Assembly: GCF_000024185.1 (NCBI RefSeq)
Contig: NC_013790.1
Span: forward strand, 124,001-188,000
Length of the DNA: 64,000 nucleotides
Direction: 5' to 3'
Origin: Methanobrevibacter ruminantium M1
GTDB taxonomy: Archaea > Methanobacteriota > Methanobacteria > Methanobacteriales > Methanobacteriaceae
Every line of letters begins with the position of its first letter. Within the stretch, counting starts at the first letter, position 1. The position numbers were made by a program, and so were the translations under genes. This document shows, one piece after another, positions 40,501 through 49,300 of the stretch. The notes below the pieces were generated by a model. The model made no database searches. It worked only from the letters and a program-made list of their open reading frames with translations, and had not been told where the DNA came from.

Positions 40501-43500
40501 ATTGAAGAAGGTATCTATAACGAAAACGGCATTGTAATAAACTCTGCTATACCTATTACCATTACAGGTAACGGAACTGTTATAATCAGAGGAAACAACC
40601 ATGTCGTTAACGGAAACGGAGCTGGAAGATTTGGCGATGTAAGCGAATCCACAAGCATAATAATTGTAAACACAACTGAAGCTGTTGTTATTGCAAACAT
40701 TGCATTTGAAGACAACATTGCAGCAAACGGTGGTGCAATACTCATTGCAGGAACCAGCAGTTCCAACTTATTCGATGCTGATGTATTGGTTGAAAACTGT
40801 AGTTTCAATAACTTGCAAGGAAGAAATGGTGGTGCTATCTATGCATACTACGCTATTGGCAACCTAACTGTAGCCAATTGTGAATTCACAAACATCAACG
40901 CAACTTGGGCTGCTTTATGCGCATATCAAGCTGCTTATGGCGAAGGGCTCACTGTAGAGATAAAAGATTCAAGCTTTACAAACAACTCTGCAAACAATGC
41001 TCCTGCACTTTACTTGCAAGCAACTAATGTTGTAATAAAAGATTCCAACTTTACAGACAACAATGCAACCTACCACCCTGGTGCTATCTACTTGCAGAAC
41101 ACTACTGCAACAATCGACAATTGTATTGTTGCAAACAACTCTGCTAAATACGATAAGGCAGCTATTGCAATCCATGGAGGCAATATCCAATACAACCCAG
41201 TAATTGTAAAACCTTCTGAAGTAACAATTACAAACTCTATTATTGAAAACAACATCGGTAGGGATAAAGCAGCTCCTGCTATCTACTTGGAAAACTCCAT
41301 CTTAAACATGTCTTACTCTTCTGTAGTAAACGAAATCAACATTAACAATACCGTTACTGCAACCTATGGAGATGAAAAACCTGGACTTGTTTTAATCAAC
41401 AACAACTGGTGGGGAACCAACGACCCAAGCACTACCATATTCGGTACAAACATCACTATGGACAATTGGGTCATCATGAATGTAGAAGCAAACGCTACTG
41501 AAATCCTTGCTGGAGAAGAAGTAAAATTAACTGTTGACTTTAACCATGTAAACACTACCGCTGGTGAGATTGAAGAATTAACCGGTGGAGTTATTCCAAG
41601 AGAATCCTACAGTGTAGCACTTTCTGTAGATAATGGTACTGTTGCACCTGAAACATTAACCATTGCTAACGGAGCTACTGGCGAAGCAATTTTCACTGCA
41701 GCTAATGCTAATGCATTAATAACTGTAACAAGCGAAAATGCAGTTGAAACTATATTGATTAATGTTGGAGAACAACCAGTTCCATTCACTGGAGTTGTAT
41801 ATGTCTCCAAAGATGGTGATGACGCTAATGAAGGTTCTGAAGATGAGCCTGTAGCAAGCCTTGCAAGAGCTATTGAAATCGCTACAGCTGAAGAAGGATC
41901 TGGTCAAATCATCATTAAGGAAGGCACATACATTGTTGACGGATACAACATTACCAAAGACTTAACCATTACTGGTGAAGGAGATGTAATACTCGATGCT
42001 CAAAACCAAGGCAACAGATTATTCAATATGGCCTATGGTACTACTGTATCCAATTTCGAATTGCATAACCTTGTTCTTGCTAATGTAACTGCTATGTATG
42101 GCGCAGTTGTTTACAGCTATGCAGCTAATGCAGTCTTAGACAACATTACAGTTGCTGGAATCAACCATGAAATGGCTAGGCTCATTTCAAACTATGGTAA
42201 TTTAACAATTAAAGACTCTGTATTTGCAAACAACACTGTAAGCGGAATAATCACCCACTCTGGAAACAATAATTTAAATATTGTCAATACAATATTTGAA
42301 GGCAACAATGTAACATATGATTCATCTATCATGGGTGTGGTTTATGTTTCATCAGGCAGAGGAAACATAACAATCGAAGATTCCAAATTCTATGACAACC
42401 TTGTACGTCAATCCACAGTACGCGGTTACACAGATACTAACATTACAGTCAAAGGTACTGAATTCATTAACAACACTGCAGACAACTCTCCATATTACTG
42501 CTCTGGCGGAGCTATTTTTGCACAAGCTAATTTGGATGTAACAGAATCCATATTCATCAATAACAATGCTAGAAGAGAAGGAGGAGCAATTTATATTGGA
42601 ATCAATGGTGTGGCAAACATCACCAAATCCGAGTTCATCAATAACACAATCTATGATAATGAGTACTATGGAGATGCAATCTACACTAAAGGTACAACTG
42701 CCATCAATTACTGTATATTCTTGACAAATGGCACAAGATATGCAGTTTACAATGGCGGATCCAAAGAAGTAAATGCTCAATACAACTGGTGGGGCACTAA
42801 CGACGATCCTCAAGGATTTGCTTACTCTGCAGATGCATCTAACTGGATTATTATGACTGTAACCGCTCCAAGCACTCAAGATATTCAAGCAGGAGACGAA
42901 TATGAATTGACTGTTGACTTCAACCATTACACTGATGGCAGTGACATTTTAGAATTGCCAGATAGCTTAGCTCAAGAATTGACTGTAGAATTCACTTCTA
43001 CCACAGGCACATTTGACAATCCTGTAGTAACTACTGAAAATCAAGTGGCTACTGCAAAATACACTGTAGTTGCAGGTGAAAACAGTATCACAGTAAAATC
43101 CACTGATGCTGTATGGAACACTAGTTTCACTGCTGGAGAAAAGGCTAAGGCTAAGATGAATGTTTCAATGGAAAACAATACAATTATTGTAACCCTTACC
43201 GATGAGGAAGGAGCTCCTATTGCAGGCAAAACCATTAGTGTGCTCATTAACGAAGACACATTATCCAACGAAACCAATTCAAGCGGTATTGCTGCAATTT
43301 CACTTGGCACTTTAGATGCTGGCACTTATCCAGCTACAATCAGCTTAGCTGACAGCGAATATCAAGCTCCAGAGCTAACTGTATTTGTACTTGTAGAAGA
43401 GACTCTTGTAGACAACCCTATAGGTGCAGTCATTGAATTGGCTCTTGCTGAAAATGGCACTTCCATTGAAGTGACCTTGAAGGACATTAACGGTCAGCCT

Positions 43501-45945
43501 ATTGGCGATACTATTGTTAGATATTACATTGGAAGCACTGATGGAGCTCTCCTTCCTATTGATGCAAACGGTAAAGGATCATTTGACATTGACAATACAG
43601 TCAATCAAACCATTAAGGTCAGCTACACTAAGGAAGGCACTGAATGGTCTTCATATTATGACTTTATTGTAAACAATGAAGTAACTCCTGTTCCTGTTGC
43701 CAATAACGCTAAATTCGATGTAATTGTTCGTGAAGATAGCATTGATGTATTCTTATACAACGATAACTTAGACGATTTCGAAGGCGCTAAGATTATGGTT
43801 ACTATCGGTGAAGAAGATCCAGTTGAATATATTGCTGGAGAGAACGGAAATATAACCATCCCTATCAATGGCGATACCACTGTAGAGCTTTCATACACTG
43901 ATGAAAACGGAGCTACTGTCTACCACACTGTTAAAGTTTCCACTAGTGGTGTGGATCCTTCTGCTGAAATTGAAATTATCGTCGAATCTCATAACGACAC
44001 TTCTATTGAAGTAAGCGTAACTGTTGATGGTGATGATGTCAGTGATGGTGAAATTACCTATTACATTGGTGATGATGACGATGGAACAGTTGTTCCTATT
44101 GAAGATGGAATTGCTATCATACCATTCGACAATACTGTAAATCAAACCATCGAAATCACATACTCAGATGGTGACGCTACAGAGTCAGTATACTACACTA
44201 TAGTTGCATTCACTCACGAAGTTCCTGTTGAGCCTCCTGTAGCTAATGGCAGCTTTGATGTTGAAACAACTGATGATGCTATTGTTGCTACTTTAGTTGA
44301 CTCTGATGGTAAACCTATTGCTGATGCAACTGTTTCTGCTATAGTCAATGGCGAAGAGCAAAACTTCACAACTGATGCGGATGGTAAGCTAAGCGTTCCT
44401 ATTGATGGCAATGCAACTGTTGAGCTTAGCTACACAGATCCTGAAAACGGTGCTGTCTTAAAATATGTAACTGATGTGGTAACTAAAGAAGTTCCTATTG
44501 AAGTTCCTGTTGTTGCTAACGGCACTATGAGTGTAGAAACAACTGATGATGCTGTTGAAGCTACCTTAGTTGACAGTGACGGAAACCCTATTGAAAATGC
44601 TACTGTCACTGCTGTAATCGATGGTGAGGAACAAAACTTCACAACTGATGCAGATGGTAAGGTAAGCATTCCTGTAGGTGAAAACGCTACTGTAGAGCTT
44701 TCATACACTGACCCTGAAAACGGTGCAGTTGTTAAATACAGCACTAAAGTCGTAACTAAAGAAGTGGAAGTTCCTGTTGACGTTCCTGTTGTTGCTAACG
44801 GAACATTAACTGTTGAAACAACTGACGATGCTATTGTCGCTACATTAGTTGACAGCGACGGCAAACCAATTGCTAACGCTACTATCATTGCAGTTGTAGA
44901 TGGCGAGGAAATGGAAATACCTACCGACGAAGATGGTAAATGCAGCGTTCTTATCACAGGAAACAACACTGTAGAGTTCAGCTACACAGATCCTGCAAAC
45001 AACGCTACAGTTTCATACTCCACTAAAGTGGTCACTGAAGTCGAAGAAGTAATCGTTCCTGTTCCAGTAGTTGCTAACGCTACAATCTCCTTAAGCACTG
45101 AAGACGGCAGCTCAATCGTTGCAACCCTAAAGGACCTTGACGGCAACGCAATAGCAAACGCTACACTTGATGCTAATGTCAATGGCGAAGAAACTAAGTT
45201 AACTACAGATGCAAACGGAATAGCAACTATTCCTGTATCTGCAAACACAACAGCAGTAGTCTCCTACACAGATTCTAACAAAGCTACTGTAACAAGCTCA
45301 ATGAGCCTAACAGTAATCGAAACCATCGTAGAAATCAACAAGACAATTGAAGTTCCTCCAGTAAGAAACGCATCTCAAATCGTTTGTGAAGACATGAACA
45401 CAATTGCAGTTGCAAAAGATGATGGAAGAATCGGAGAATACTTCTACGTAAAACTAGTTGACGCAAACGGCAATGCATTAGTCAACAAGTCCGTACAAAT
45501 CGGATTCAACGGCAGAGTATACAACCGTACAACTAATGAAACAGGTGATGTAAAACTACAAATCAACCTCGCATACAAAGGAACCTACACATTCGCTATC
45601 GCATACCTAGGCGATGACAACTACAACGGTTCATTTGTCGTTTCAAAGATTACAGTAAAACAACAAAGTCCTAAGATTACTACAACTTCCAAGACTTATA
45701 AGGCTAGCGCAAAAACAAAAGCATTGACCGCTACCTTTAAGACAGCAAATGGAAACCTAATAGCTGATAAGACTATTAAGTTTACTGTAAACGGTAAGAC
45801 ATACTCTGGCAAGACCAATGCAAAAGGTGTAGCAACTGTAAAAGTAAGCCTTAACACTAAAGGAACTTACAGCTTTACAGCAAAATACGCAGGAGACGAC
45901 ACCTTTAAGGCAACTAGTGCAAGCGGTAAATTAACTATTAAATAA
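31519..45945 (+). CDS. Giant adhesin-like protein with nine beta-helix units
   Basis: ATG 31519 (GTGA 5 nt upstream) gives MKKSDFKRIFICLVLLTCL..., a signal peptide to about residue 25; an in-frame ATG 17 codons earlier would bury it. The product has 4808 residues. Nine parallel beta-helix units follow, opened by DUF1565-like IYVxxxGxDxNxG or WFIEGGxGY motifs. They contain Pmp-style GGAIY and FxxN repeats. Seven close in N-[WYF]-[WF]-[GA]-[TSA]-N (at about 32780, 35046, 37164, 38515, 40003, 41404 and 42783), with Ig-like domains between the units. From about 43150 come some eight Ig repeats of PNATI/FDVxxxDD type, then the shared C-terminal module (45361-45945). It is one of the largest proteins expected in such a genome. 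Likely a long surface fibre; its architecture mirrors the gene at 54972. Confidence 0.92.
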   Translation: MKKSDFKRIFICLVLLTCLIGAVSAAEDVSVDDVSTDAVAVDTITEDASDPTDISTVSEPVSNDVQANTSQELNKEPATKSTNVLKDGTSTNIYVATTGSDENDGLTQSTAVASLAKAVEIVNATAGTDFTINVANGDYNISKIESPAAKNVNLIGESKEGAILHASDTYGINVYEDNIAWTIENLTICDFNSTTSTSAAVRCFAIDSVFNINNCIFKNIGSKNGAIYITSTGTRTISNVLIEDCFGTYSSSSSIIHLYGEGPVTLDNIEIRGSYMDPSVGTATYLRSVIYADQAQTNVTLKNSRIVDNIGAMGSLIEAKGAFKVINTTFEGNYLNTSSNGVNGGTFMFYSGTSSNSASNIDISQSVIKDNVLAGGSIGLFNCVYGTHNIDHNVIMNNKYANGNDVPLGSFSGAAISTDDNYWGTNERPNTKTTEWVILTVDTPEMAFVGVSEAIPVNLNTYKTTNNETGAVEGMPDVDFGVTYALNQANPSTVTVANGQGTINYLATVDGNETLTFSTGDAFSFDVKADIASLIYVDGLNGNATGPGDSEHPYKTIAQAINVAADGKIIVIKSGTYTENSLIIANNITLKADKNAEVIIDANNEGRIFTVQKDAIIRDLTLINGKSTGNGGAISLDSGLLTLNNVKIYNSTAQSGGAIVSLSGSQLSVSNSEFIDNNASNGGAIYVAGVADITNNKFISNDPEDGGAIYVAGVADIESNEFTSNHATNGGAIYIDSENNQTIKDNTFTSNTADKGEAIYIKNANVSLSGNTMGENDSIYLDGASLKTTLTFLGGKTIAAEFGQTLNLTATLTDEDGNNIRGGIVTFTANGETIATIDLSTDAQLKTQYTVPNDAAGDITISGSYSLDNGGAVISGKIHPAVPHWFIEGGSGYETLADAIDGASAGDIIYYDLPEDYTEVISSKTINKALTIKNNGTGVVTLDGNLDRILSISSASVNLENLIFINGATATNGGLIYLSGSASNDLNISGCTFKDSKFTTTSTYTYAVAIYANGGNINIKDSEFRNLTAPKTGMIYQSSSSGAITIENSLFDNITGAYDGGLINSNGDVSLVKTNVTNIFGSTSTSDYGLIYIRSYGGFLFISECQFINISNAGAHPVYYRGSGGYNITQSLFMNINSNKIIDASAKGYVNYNIFANNSNNYVLYGSSSSKISADYNFFGSNSKPTSYVSNVNYTYWTIVELSSASDTAYVGNPTDIAIQFVGTDGSENLTLEGIMPEYTFTLNVTNGTIVPNTVTLEDNEANAEFTPTSVGKVNITATPGPAQLTLNVIDPSILLVVSTDGSDTNPGTLNSPYKTIAHALTQANATRNVIYLLSSDDAYAEHGLTVSDNITIRAEDNTVTIDGGQEGPIFTVTGTLSIEDIILSNAKVDEDNGIGGAIYLNGGNLTVNGVVFSDCIAAYGGAIATTAGSNLTVINSVFSDNKAKYGGAIYVAGEANISNSEFSDNNNEITYGGAIYVNGTGPVVISANEFDNNKANKGEAIYIENGAVNVSENTIPANETIYLAGGSINSVLIFLANGTISAEFEEEVNLTATLTDDQGNAIKGGIVTFTANGETIATVDLSTDAQLETQYTVPNDATGDILISGSYSLDNGGVVATGIVHPAVPHWFIEGGSGYETLAEAVDAASAGDVIYGDAGTYDVSDLIINKAVTIKANESGSIVLNGNGNQIFNTRANVILDNLTFINGSASSNGGFIYVYSDSLVINNSVFKDLKATGGLGSAIYVATGSSNITIENSAFDNIKAATGLINCRSKTTTFTLVKTNFTNIDVSTNGLFYLYEGGLRAYESQFINVSGGDGAVVYFYGQSDNIVTKCLFDNVTTTKTTGIIYSNSKSANITYNAFLNVNYGVYSSSSYGEVITADYNYWGSNDKPGTSLVNSNSKLNNWVVMTVSPDTLDSLDSGATQAFTVDFTHYTDGTANYTMADTIPELTVSASAVKGSLDQSEVETQNNVATFTYTGSQNGEETVTFTNANLSIPVKFVVGEGYFGIVYVAKNGSDENKGSEDAPVATIARAVEIAQRGSGQIIITEGVYNENNITINSEIPISIKGQGDVVIDGEGLSSLSIFTIKSGEVSIEKISFRNNKAKFGAGVNVQGTSGSSLLDANVLINECNFDNLSSDASGSQGGAIYAKYLKGNLVINNSNFTNSIVKSGGGALTVAYCAYEDALDLVISNCNFENNTANNGGAAYLMANTINIVNTSFINNNATYSPGALELYNCTGTMDNCSFINNSAKNTAAAFKLEFVKDQPITSLIVTNSIFKDNVGRDEVAPAIFVDRASLNISNSILLNPLNINTSTVTGYGAVPGQGVTVANSNWWGTNENPSNLTAGSGDNVNTTIDNWVIMNVSPTEAIGYTGEALEITVDFKYTMSADGTIETLAGTLPEEFTVNANAANGTLDKTTADTSNLQAKFAFTPEFAGENIVNIYTTESNTVPVTIMVTEKYAGPIYVTKDGDDENEGSENLPVATIAKAIELAQGKSGLIFIGEGTYVESNLTISKDLNITALGEVIWDANGQRAFSMSTGSVSISNITFINGNYTRNGHLIYCAGDSLKFDECKFLSNGGNVTGTNGVIYVELASANFNNCYFENNTAGTGTSYGLISAKDSVIIVDGCTFVNNFNKNGCIYVSGSNIGSMAVINNTKFIGNNATSASGGSGGAIYASGSMAYQYSNGTVRPGAQSAVYVIDCDFINNTAFGGKYYNAEGGAIFVNANATLYASNSRFIDNTALDYEETNKSGRGGAIAATTGNVQISNCIFQGNTANNGSVIAMKFANKDLTTVNVLSISNSVIMGPGEKLIVSDFTNGSLVANNNWWAANENPSDRVSEGITVDSWVILTADPSEITGTLDEIIPIVANFRHTNSTDGTIGDLEGEFPELEVFGMTLDEGEITESNLTVDNVATLYYTPEETGETTVYAISGNAMVPIKVTITDTPQPVADVIYVSPSGADTNAGTYEAPVATIAHAVELAGAEGASGLVVIEEGIYNENGIVINSAIPITITGNGTVIIRGNNHVVNGNGAGRFGDVSESTSIIIVNTTEAVVIANIAFEDNIAANGGAILIAGTSSSNLFDADVLVENCSFNNLQGRNGGAIYAYYAIGNLTVANCEFTNINATWAALCAYQAAYGEGLTVEIKDSSFTNNSANNAPALYLQATNVVIKDSNFTDNNATYHPGAIYLQNTTATIDNCIVANNSAKYDKAAIAIHGGNIQYNPVIVKPSEVTITNSIIENNIGRDKAAPAIYLENSILNMSYSSVVNEININNTVTATYGDEKPGLVLINNNWWGTNDPSTTIFGTNITMDNWVIMNVEANATEILAGEEVKLTVDFNHVNTTAGEIEELTGGVIPRESYSVALSVDNGTVAPETLTIANGATGEAIFTAANANALITVTSENAVETILINVGEQPVPFTGVVYVSKDGDDANEGSEDEPVASLARAIEIATAEEGSGQIIIKEGTYIVDGYNITKDLTITGEGDVILDAQNQGNRLFNMAYGTTVSNFELHNLVLANVTAMYGAVVYSYAANAVLDNITVAGINHEMARLISNYGNLTIKDSVFANNTVSGIITHSGNNNLNIVNTIFEGNNVTYDSSIMGVVYVSSGRGNITIEDSKFYDNLVRQSTVRGYTDTNITVKGTEFINNTADNSPYYCSGGAIFAQANLDVTESIFINNNARREGGAIYIGINGVANITKSEFINNTIYDNEYYGDAIYTKGTTAINYCIFLTNGTRYAVYNGGSKEVNAQYNWWGTNDDPQGFAYSADASNWIIMTVTAPSTQDIQAGDEYELTVDFNHYTDGSDILELPDSLAQELTVEFTSTTGTFDNPVVTTENQVATAKYTVVAGENSITVKSTDAVWNTSFTAGEKAKAKMNVSMENNTIIVTLTDEEGAPIAGKTISVLINEDTLSNETNSSGIAAISLGTLDAGTYPATISLADSEYQAPELTVFVLVEETLVDNPIGAVIELALAENGTSIEVTLKDINGQPIGDTIVRYYIGSTDGALLPIDANGKGSFDIDNTVNQTIKVSYTKEGTEWSSYYDFIVNNEVTPVPVANNAKFDVIVREDSIDVFLYNDNLDDFEGAKIMVTIGEEDPVEYIAGENGNITIPINGDTTVELSYTDENGATVYHTVKVSTSGVDPSAEIEIIVESHNDTSIEVSVTVDGDDVSDGEITYYIGDDDDGTVVPIEDGIAIIPFDNTVNQTIEITYSDGDATESVYYTIVAFTHEVPVEPPVANGSFDVETTDDAIVATLVDSDGKPIADATVSAIVNGEEQNFTTDADGKLSVPIDGNATVELSYTDPENGAVLKYVTDVVTKEVPIEVPVVANGTMSVETTDDAVEATLVDSDGNPIENATVTAVIDGEEQNFTTDADGKVSIPVGENATVELSYTDPENGAVVKYSTKVVTKEVEVPVDVPVVANGTLTVETTDDAIVATLVDSDGKPIANATIIAVVDGEEMEIPTDEDGKCSVLITGNNTVEFSYTDPANNATVSYSTKVVTEVEEVIVPVPVVANATISLSTEDGSSIVATLKDLDGNAIANATLDANVNGEETKLTTDANGIATIPVSANTTAVVSYTDSNKATVTSSMSLTVIETIVEINKTIEVPPVRNASQIVCEDMNTIAVAKDDGRIGEYFYVKLVDANGNALVNKSVQIGFNGRVYNRTTNETGDVKLQINLAYKGTYTFAIAYLGDDNYNGSFVVSKITVKQQSPKITTTSKTYKASAKTKALTATFKTANGNLIADKTIKFTVNGKTYSGKTNAKGVATVKVSLNTKGTYSFTAKYAGDDTFKATSASGKLTIK

Positions 45946-45954
45946 ATATTAAAT

Positions 45955-45981
45955 GGGTTTGGTCAATTAAGGCCAAATCCC
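45955..45981 (+). terminator. Terminator hairpin after giant ALP
   Basis: GGGTTTGGTC pairs with GGCCAAATCCC with one bulged T and an AATTAA loop, followed by CTCTTTTATTTTA. Not of the GAATAGTT family. Confidence 0.6.
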
Positions 45982-46303
45982 TCTCTTTTATTTTATTTAA
46001 GTTGATTAATTGCTTAGTATGGTATAAAACACAATATTTAATTTCAGCTTTTATTTTTTATTTTAAAAGCTGATTCTTTTTATTTTTTTATTTAAACACT
46101 TTGATTCTATTTATTTTATTCTTAACTTAATAATCGTTCTTATTTATCGTAAATGGTTTAATTTAAGTTATTTAATGGCTTATTGGAAGTTATTTATTTA
46201 ACCTTTTTTTAAGCTTTAAGTAACTTTTATTCAAAGTTCGATTCTTTGATACGATCTTTTAAAAAATACAATTATCAATTTATAACTATATAGGAGAGCT
46301 TAA
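45982..46303. promoter_or_regulatory. Gap with promoter of the 46304 gene
   Basis: AT-rich. GGAG at 46293-46296, 7 nt before the ATG at 46304, is a clear ribosome-binding site. TATA candidates lie around 46280-46292. No repeats recognised. Confidence 0.35.
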
Positions 46304-49300
46304 ATGAACTTTAAAAAACTTTTAATGATTTCATTAATCTTATTATTTGTCTTATCAGTAGGATTTAGCACAGCAAGCGCTATAGACTCTGATAATCTAT
46401 TAGATGAAAATAATAATATTAATGTTAATTATATTGATTCTGATAATTCAGATTCTATTTTAATTTCTGACAATTCAAATGATGCTAAATCAAATAATTT
46501 AATATTAAATAATTCTATAAATAAAAAAGAATTAAATGATAATTCTAATTCTAATTCTAATTTAGAGTGTGATTCTTCAATCAATGAAAATTTAGATTTA
46601 GAAAATAATTACAAAATTAATGAAAAATCTGCAGGTCTTAAAGACAATACAAATACAATATACGTATCTGTAGACGGAAATGATGAAAATGATGGTTTGA
46701 CTCTAGAAACAGCAGTTGCAAACATATCAAAAGCTGTCTCACTTGCTGGAGAAGGATACACCATCCACATATCCAGCGGTACTTATGAACAAAACAAGTC
46801 CACACAACTGTCTCATGCATTTAACTTTATTGGAGAGGATGGAACAATAATTAAAAGAATAGGCACAGCAAATGCCTTTACATACACTTCAGACACTAAA
46901 AAGACAATAAGCTTTAAAAATATAATATTTTCTTCAACCACTCCAAATCCAAGCAATCCAATATTAAGCATGGCTGGAGGCGCCGATTTGCAAATAGACA
47001 ACTGTACATTTACAGATGCAATTGCAGGTAGAAACGGCCTTATCAGATATTTGGGATCAAGTACAGGAAAGATTACAAACACCAATTTCATTGGATTGAC
47101 CGGCTCTACAAGCGCTTCATCCAGCTATATCACTGCACTTGCCCAATCTAAGGTAAAGGTTGAGAATTGTACCTTTGCAAATATCAATGAACCAGGCTTT
47201 TTAAATTCACTTGTTTATGTCAATAACAATGAGACTAATTTAACATTGGTCAACTGTGTTTTTAATAATATAACCGGCAATTTGAATGCTGTTGTTAATA
47301 ATAGAGGGTATATGCAGATTAAAAATTGCAGTTTCACTGATATTTCATTAAGCGGAAACAGCCCAAGAGGAATTGTATGGTCTTCAGAAACCATTTCAAA
47401 AAATTCAATCACTTATATAAACTCATCTGTATTCATTAATAATTCTGTAAATACAGAAGTGGTTGTAAACAGTTCAGTCATTCAAGCCAAATCTCCTACT
47501 ATAGTTGAATACAGTGCATTTTTAGACAATGATGTTGTTTTTATAATCAACAATGACAATGACACTGATGTAACTGCAAATTACAATTGGTGGGGAACTA
47601 ATGAGGGCCCTAAAAACTGCAGTGTAAATAGAGAATCTTCTGCTAGTTCTAATCCTTCCTCCTCTAGTGAAGAAAAGATATCTCTAGTCTCAGATGGAGT
47701 TACAGTTGACAATTGGGCCATTATGACAGTAGATCTAGAAACTTCAGGCCTGATTGCAGGTGAAGACTATCCAATCATAATCAATATCAATAAATACATG
47801 AATGAAAGGGGAGAGATAGACTCTTCAGTAGAATATGGAATAAGCGGTGCCGAAATATTATTAAGCTCTCAAATAGGGACCTTCAATTCCGATTTCATAA
47901 TTTACAATGAAGATAATGGAAACATAATTCAAAATCAGGCGAAAGTCTATACAAATAATGGAGCTGTAACAGTTTTCTATAAAGCTACCGAAGAAGGTTC
48001 AGATACACTTAATATCAGTTCCGGATATGAAGAAATAGTATACAACCTTGAATTCGGACAATCAATTGAATATAATGACATTTATGTTTCTAAAGATGGA
48101 AATGACAACAACGATGGTCTTAGTAATGAAACCTCTGTATTAACCATTGCAAGGGCATTGGAGATAGGAGAAAATCTAAATTCAAATATAAGAATTCACA
48201 TAGGCAGTGGAAGCTATCATGAGAGTGGATTTGAATTAAATGGAACTTACACAGTTCAAGATGGTGTCTTGCAAGTTAAAAGAACCACATACTCATTCAT
48301 CGGATATGGAAATGTGGTAATTGACGGAGATGGCCAAAACAAAAGCCTATTCACAGTTCGAAACAATTCAGTTTCATATAAAAACATCAGATTTACAAAT
48401 GTTGACGGTGCCACATACGGTGGGGCAATAAATGGTGACAACTTATATCGAAGGACTGCGTATATTGATTTGACAATTAATAATTGTACCTTTGATGACC
48501 TGCATGTTAAATCTAGTGGAGGCGCTATTTATTTAAATTACGTCAGTGGAAGGATCTCCATAAACAATACCAAATTTTATAATCTTACTACCAATTCAAG
48601 TTGGGGTGGGGCCATAAGCGCTGAAGAGGCCTTTGATCTTGCAAGAGTTAAGGTGACTAACTCTGACTTTAGGGACAATTATGCAAACAATGCCCCTGCA
48701 ATGTATTTGAGGGTGAGCAATGTAACAGTCTTAAATAGCAATTTTATAAATAACAGCGCTAAATATTATCCTGGAGCCATTCACTTTTATAATGCCTCTG
48801 CAATTATAGAAAACTGTGTCATAGCAAATAACTCTGCTAAGAAGGATTCTGCTGCAATAAAGATAAGCGAAGGCACTAATGATGTTGGAAATAAGATAAT
48901 CATCAAATCATGTATCATTGAAAATAATAGCGCTCGAGATGAGATTTCCCCTGCAATCTATGTTGAAAAGGGTGCATTGGACATATCCTACTCATCTGTC
49001 GTTAATGACTTGTCCATTGCAACAAGAACCTATTACTCTAATCTATATGGTCTCCAACAAGGCGTTGCTATAGCAAATAATAACTGGTGGGGACTTAGCA
49101 ATCCATTTGGAGAAAATGAGATTGGAGGAAACTATTCATCATTATTAGGTGGCGTATTTAACGGATCTAACATTACTGTAGACAGTTGGGTTATTTTAAA
49201 TGCAGTCTTAAATGATACAGGTGTTTTAAAGGTTGGAAACATTGTAAATATTAGTATTGACTTTAATCATGTAAACACTACAAGAGGAGAGATAGAGCTC

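Noticed and set aside
40685-40867. 60-codon plus-strand frame inside the giant ALP
   Set aside because: Out-of-frame shadow of a repetitive gene with no start signal. The same holds for the small frames at 10583, 15173 and 18696.
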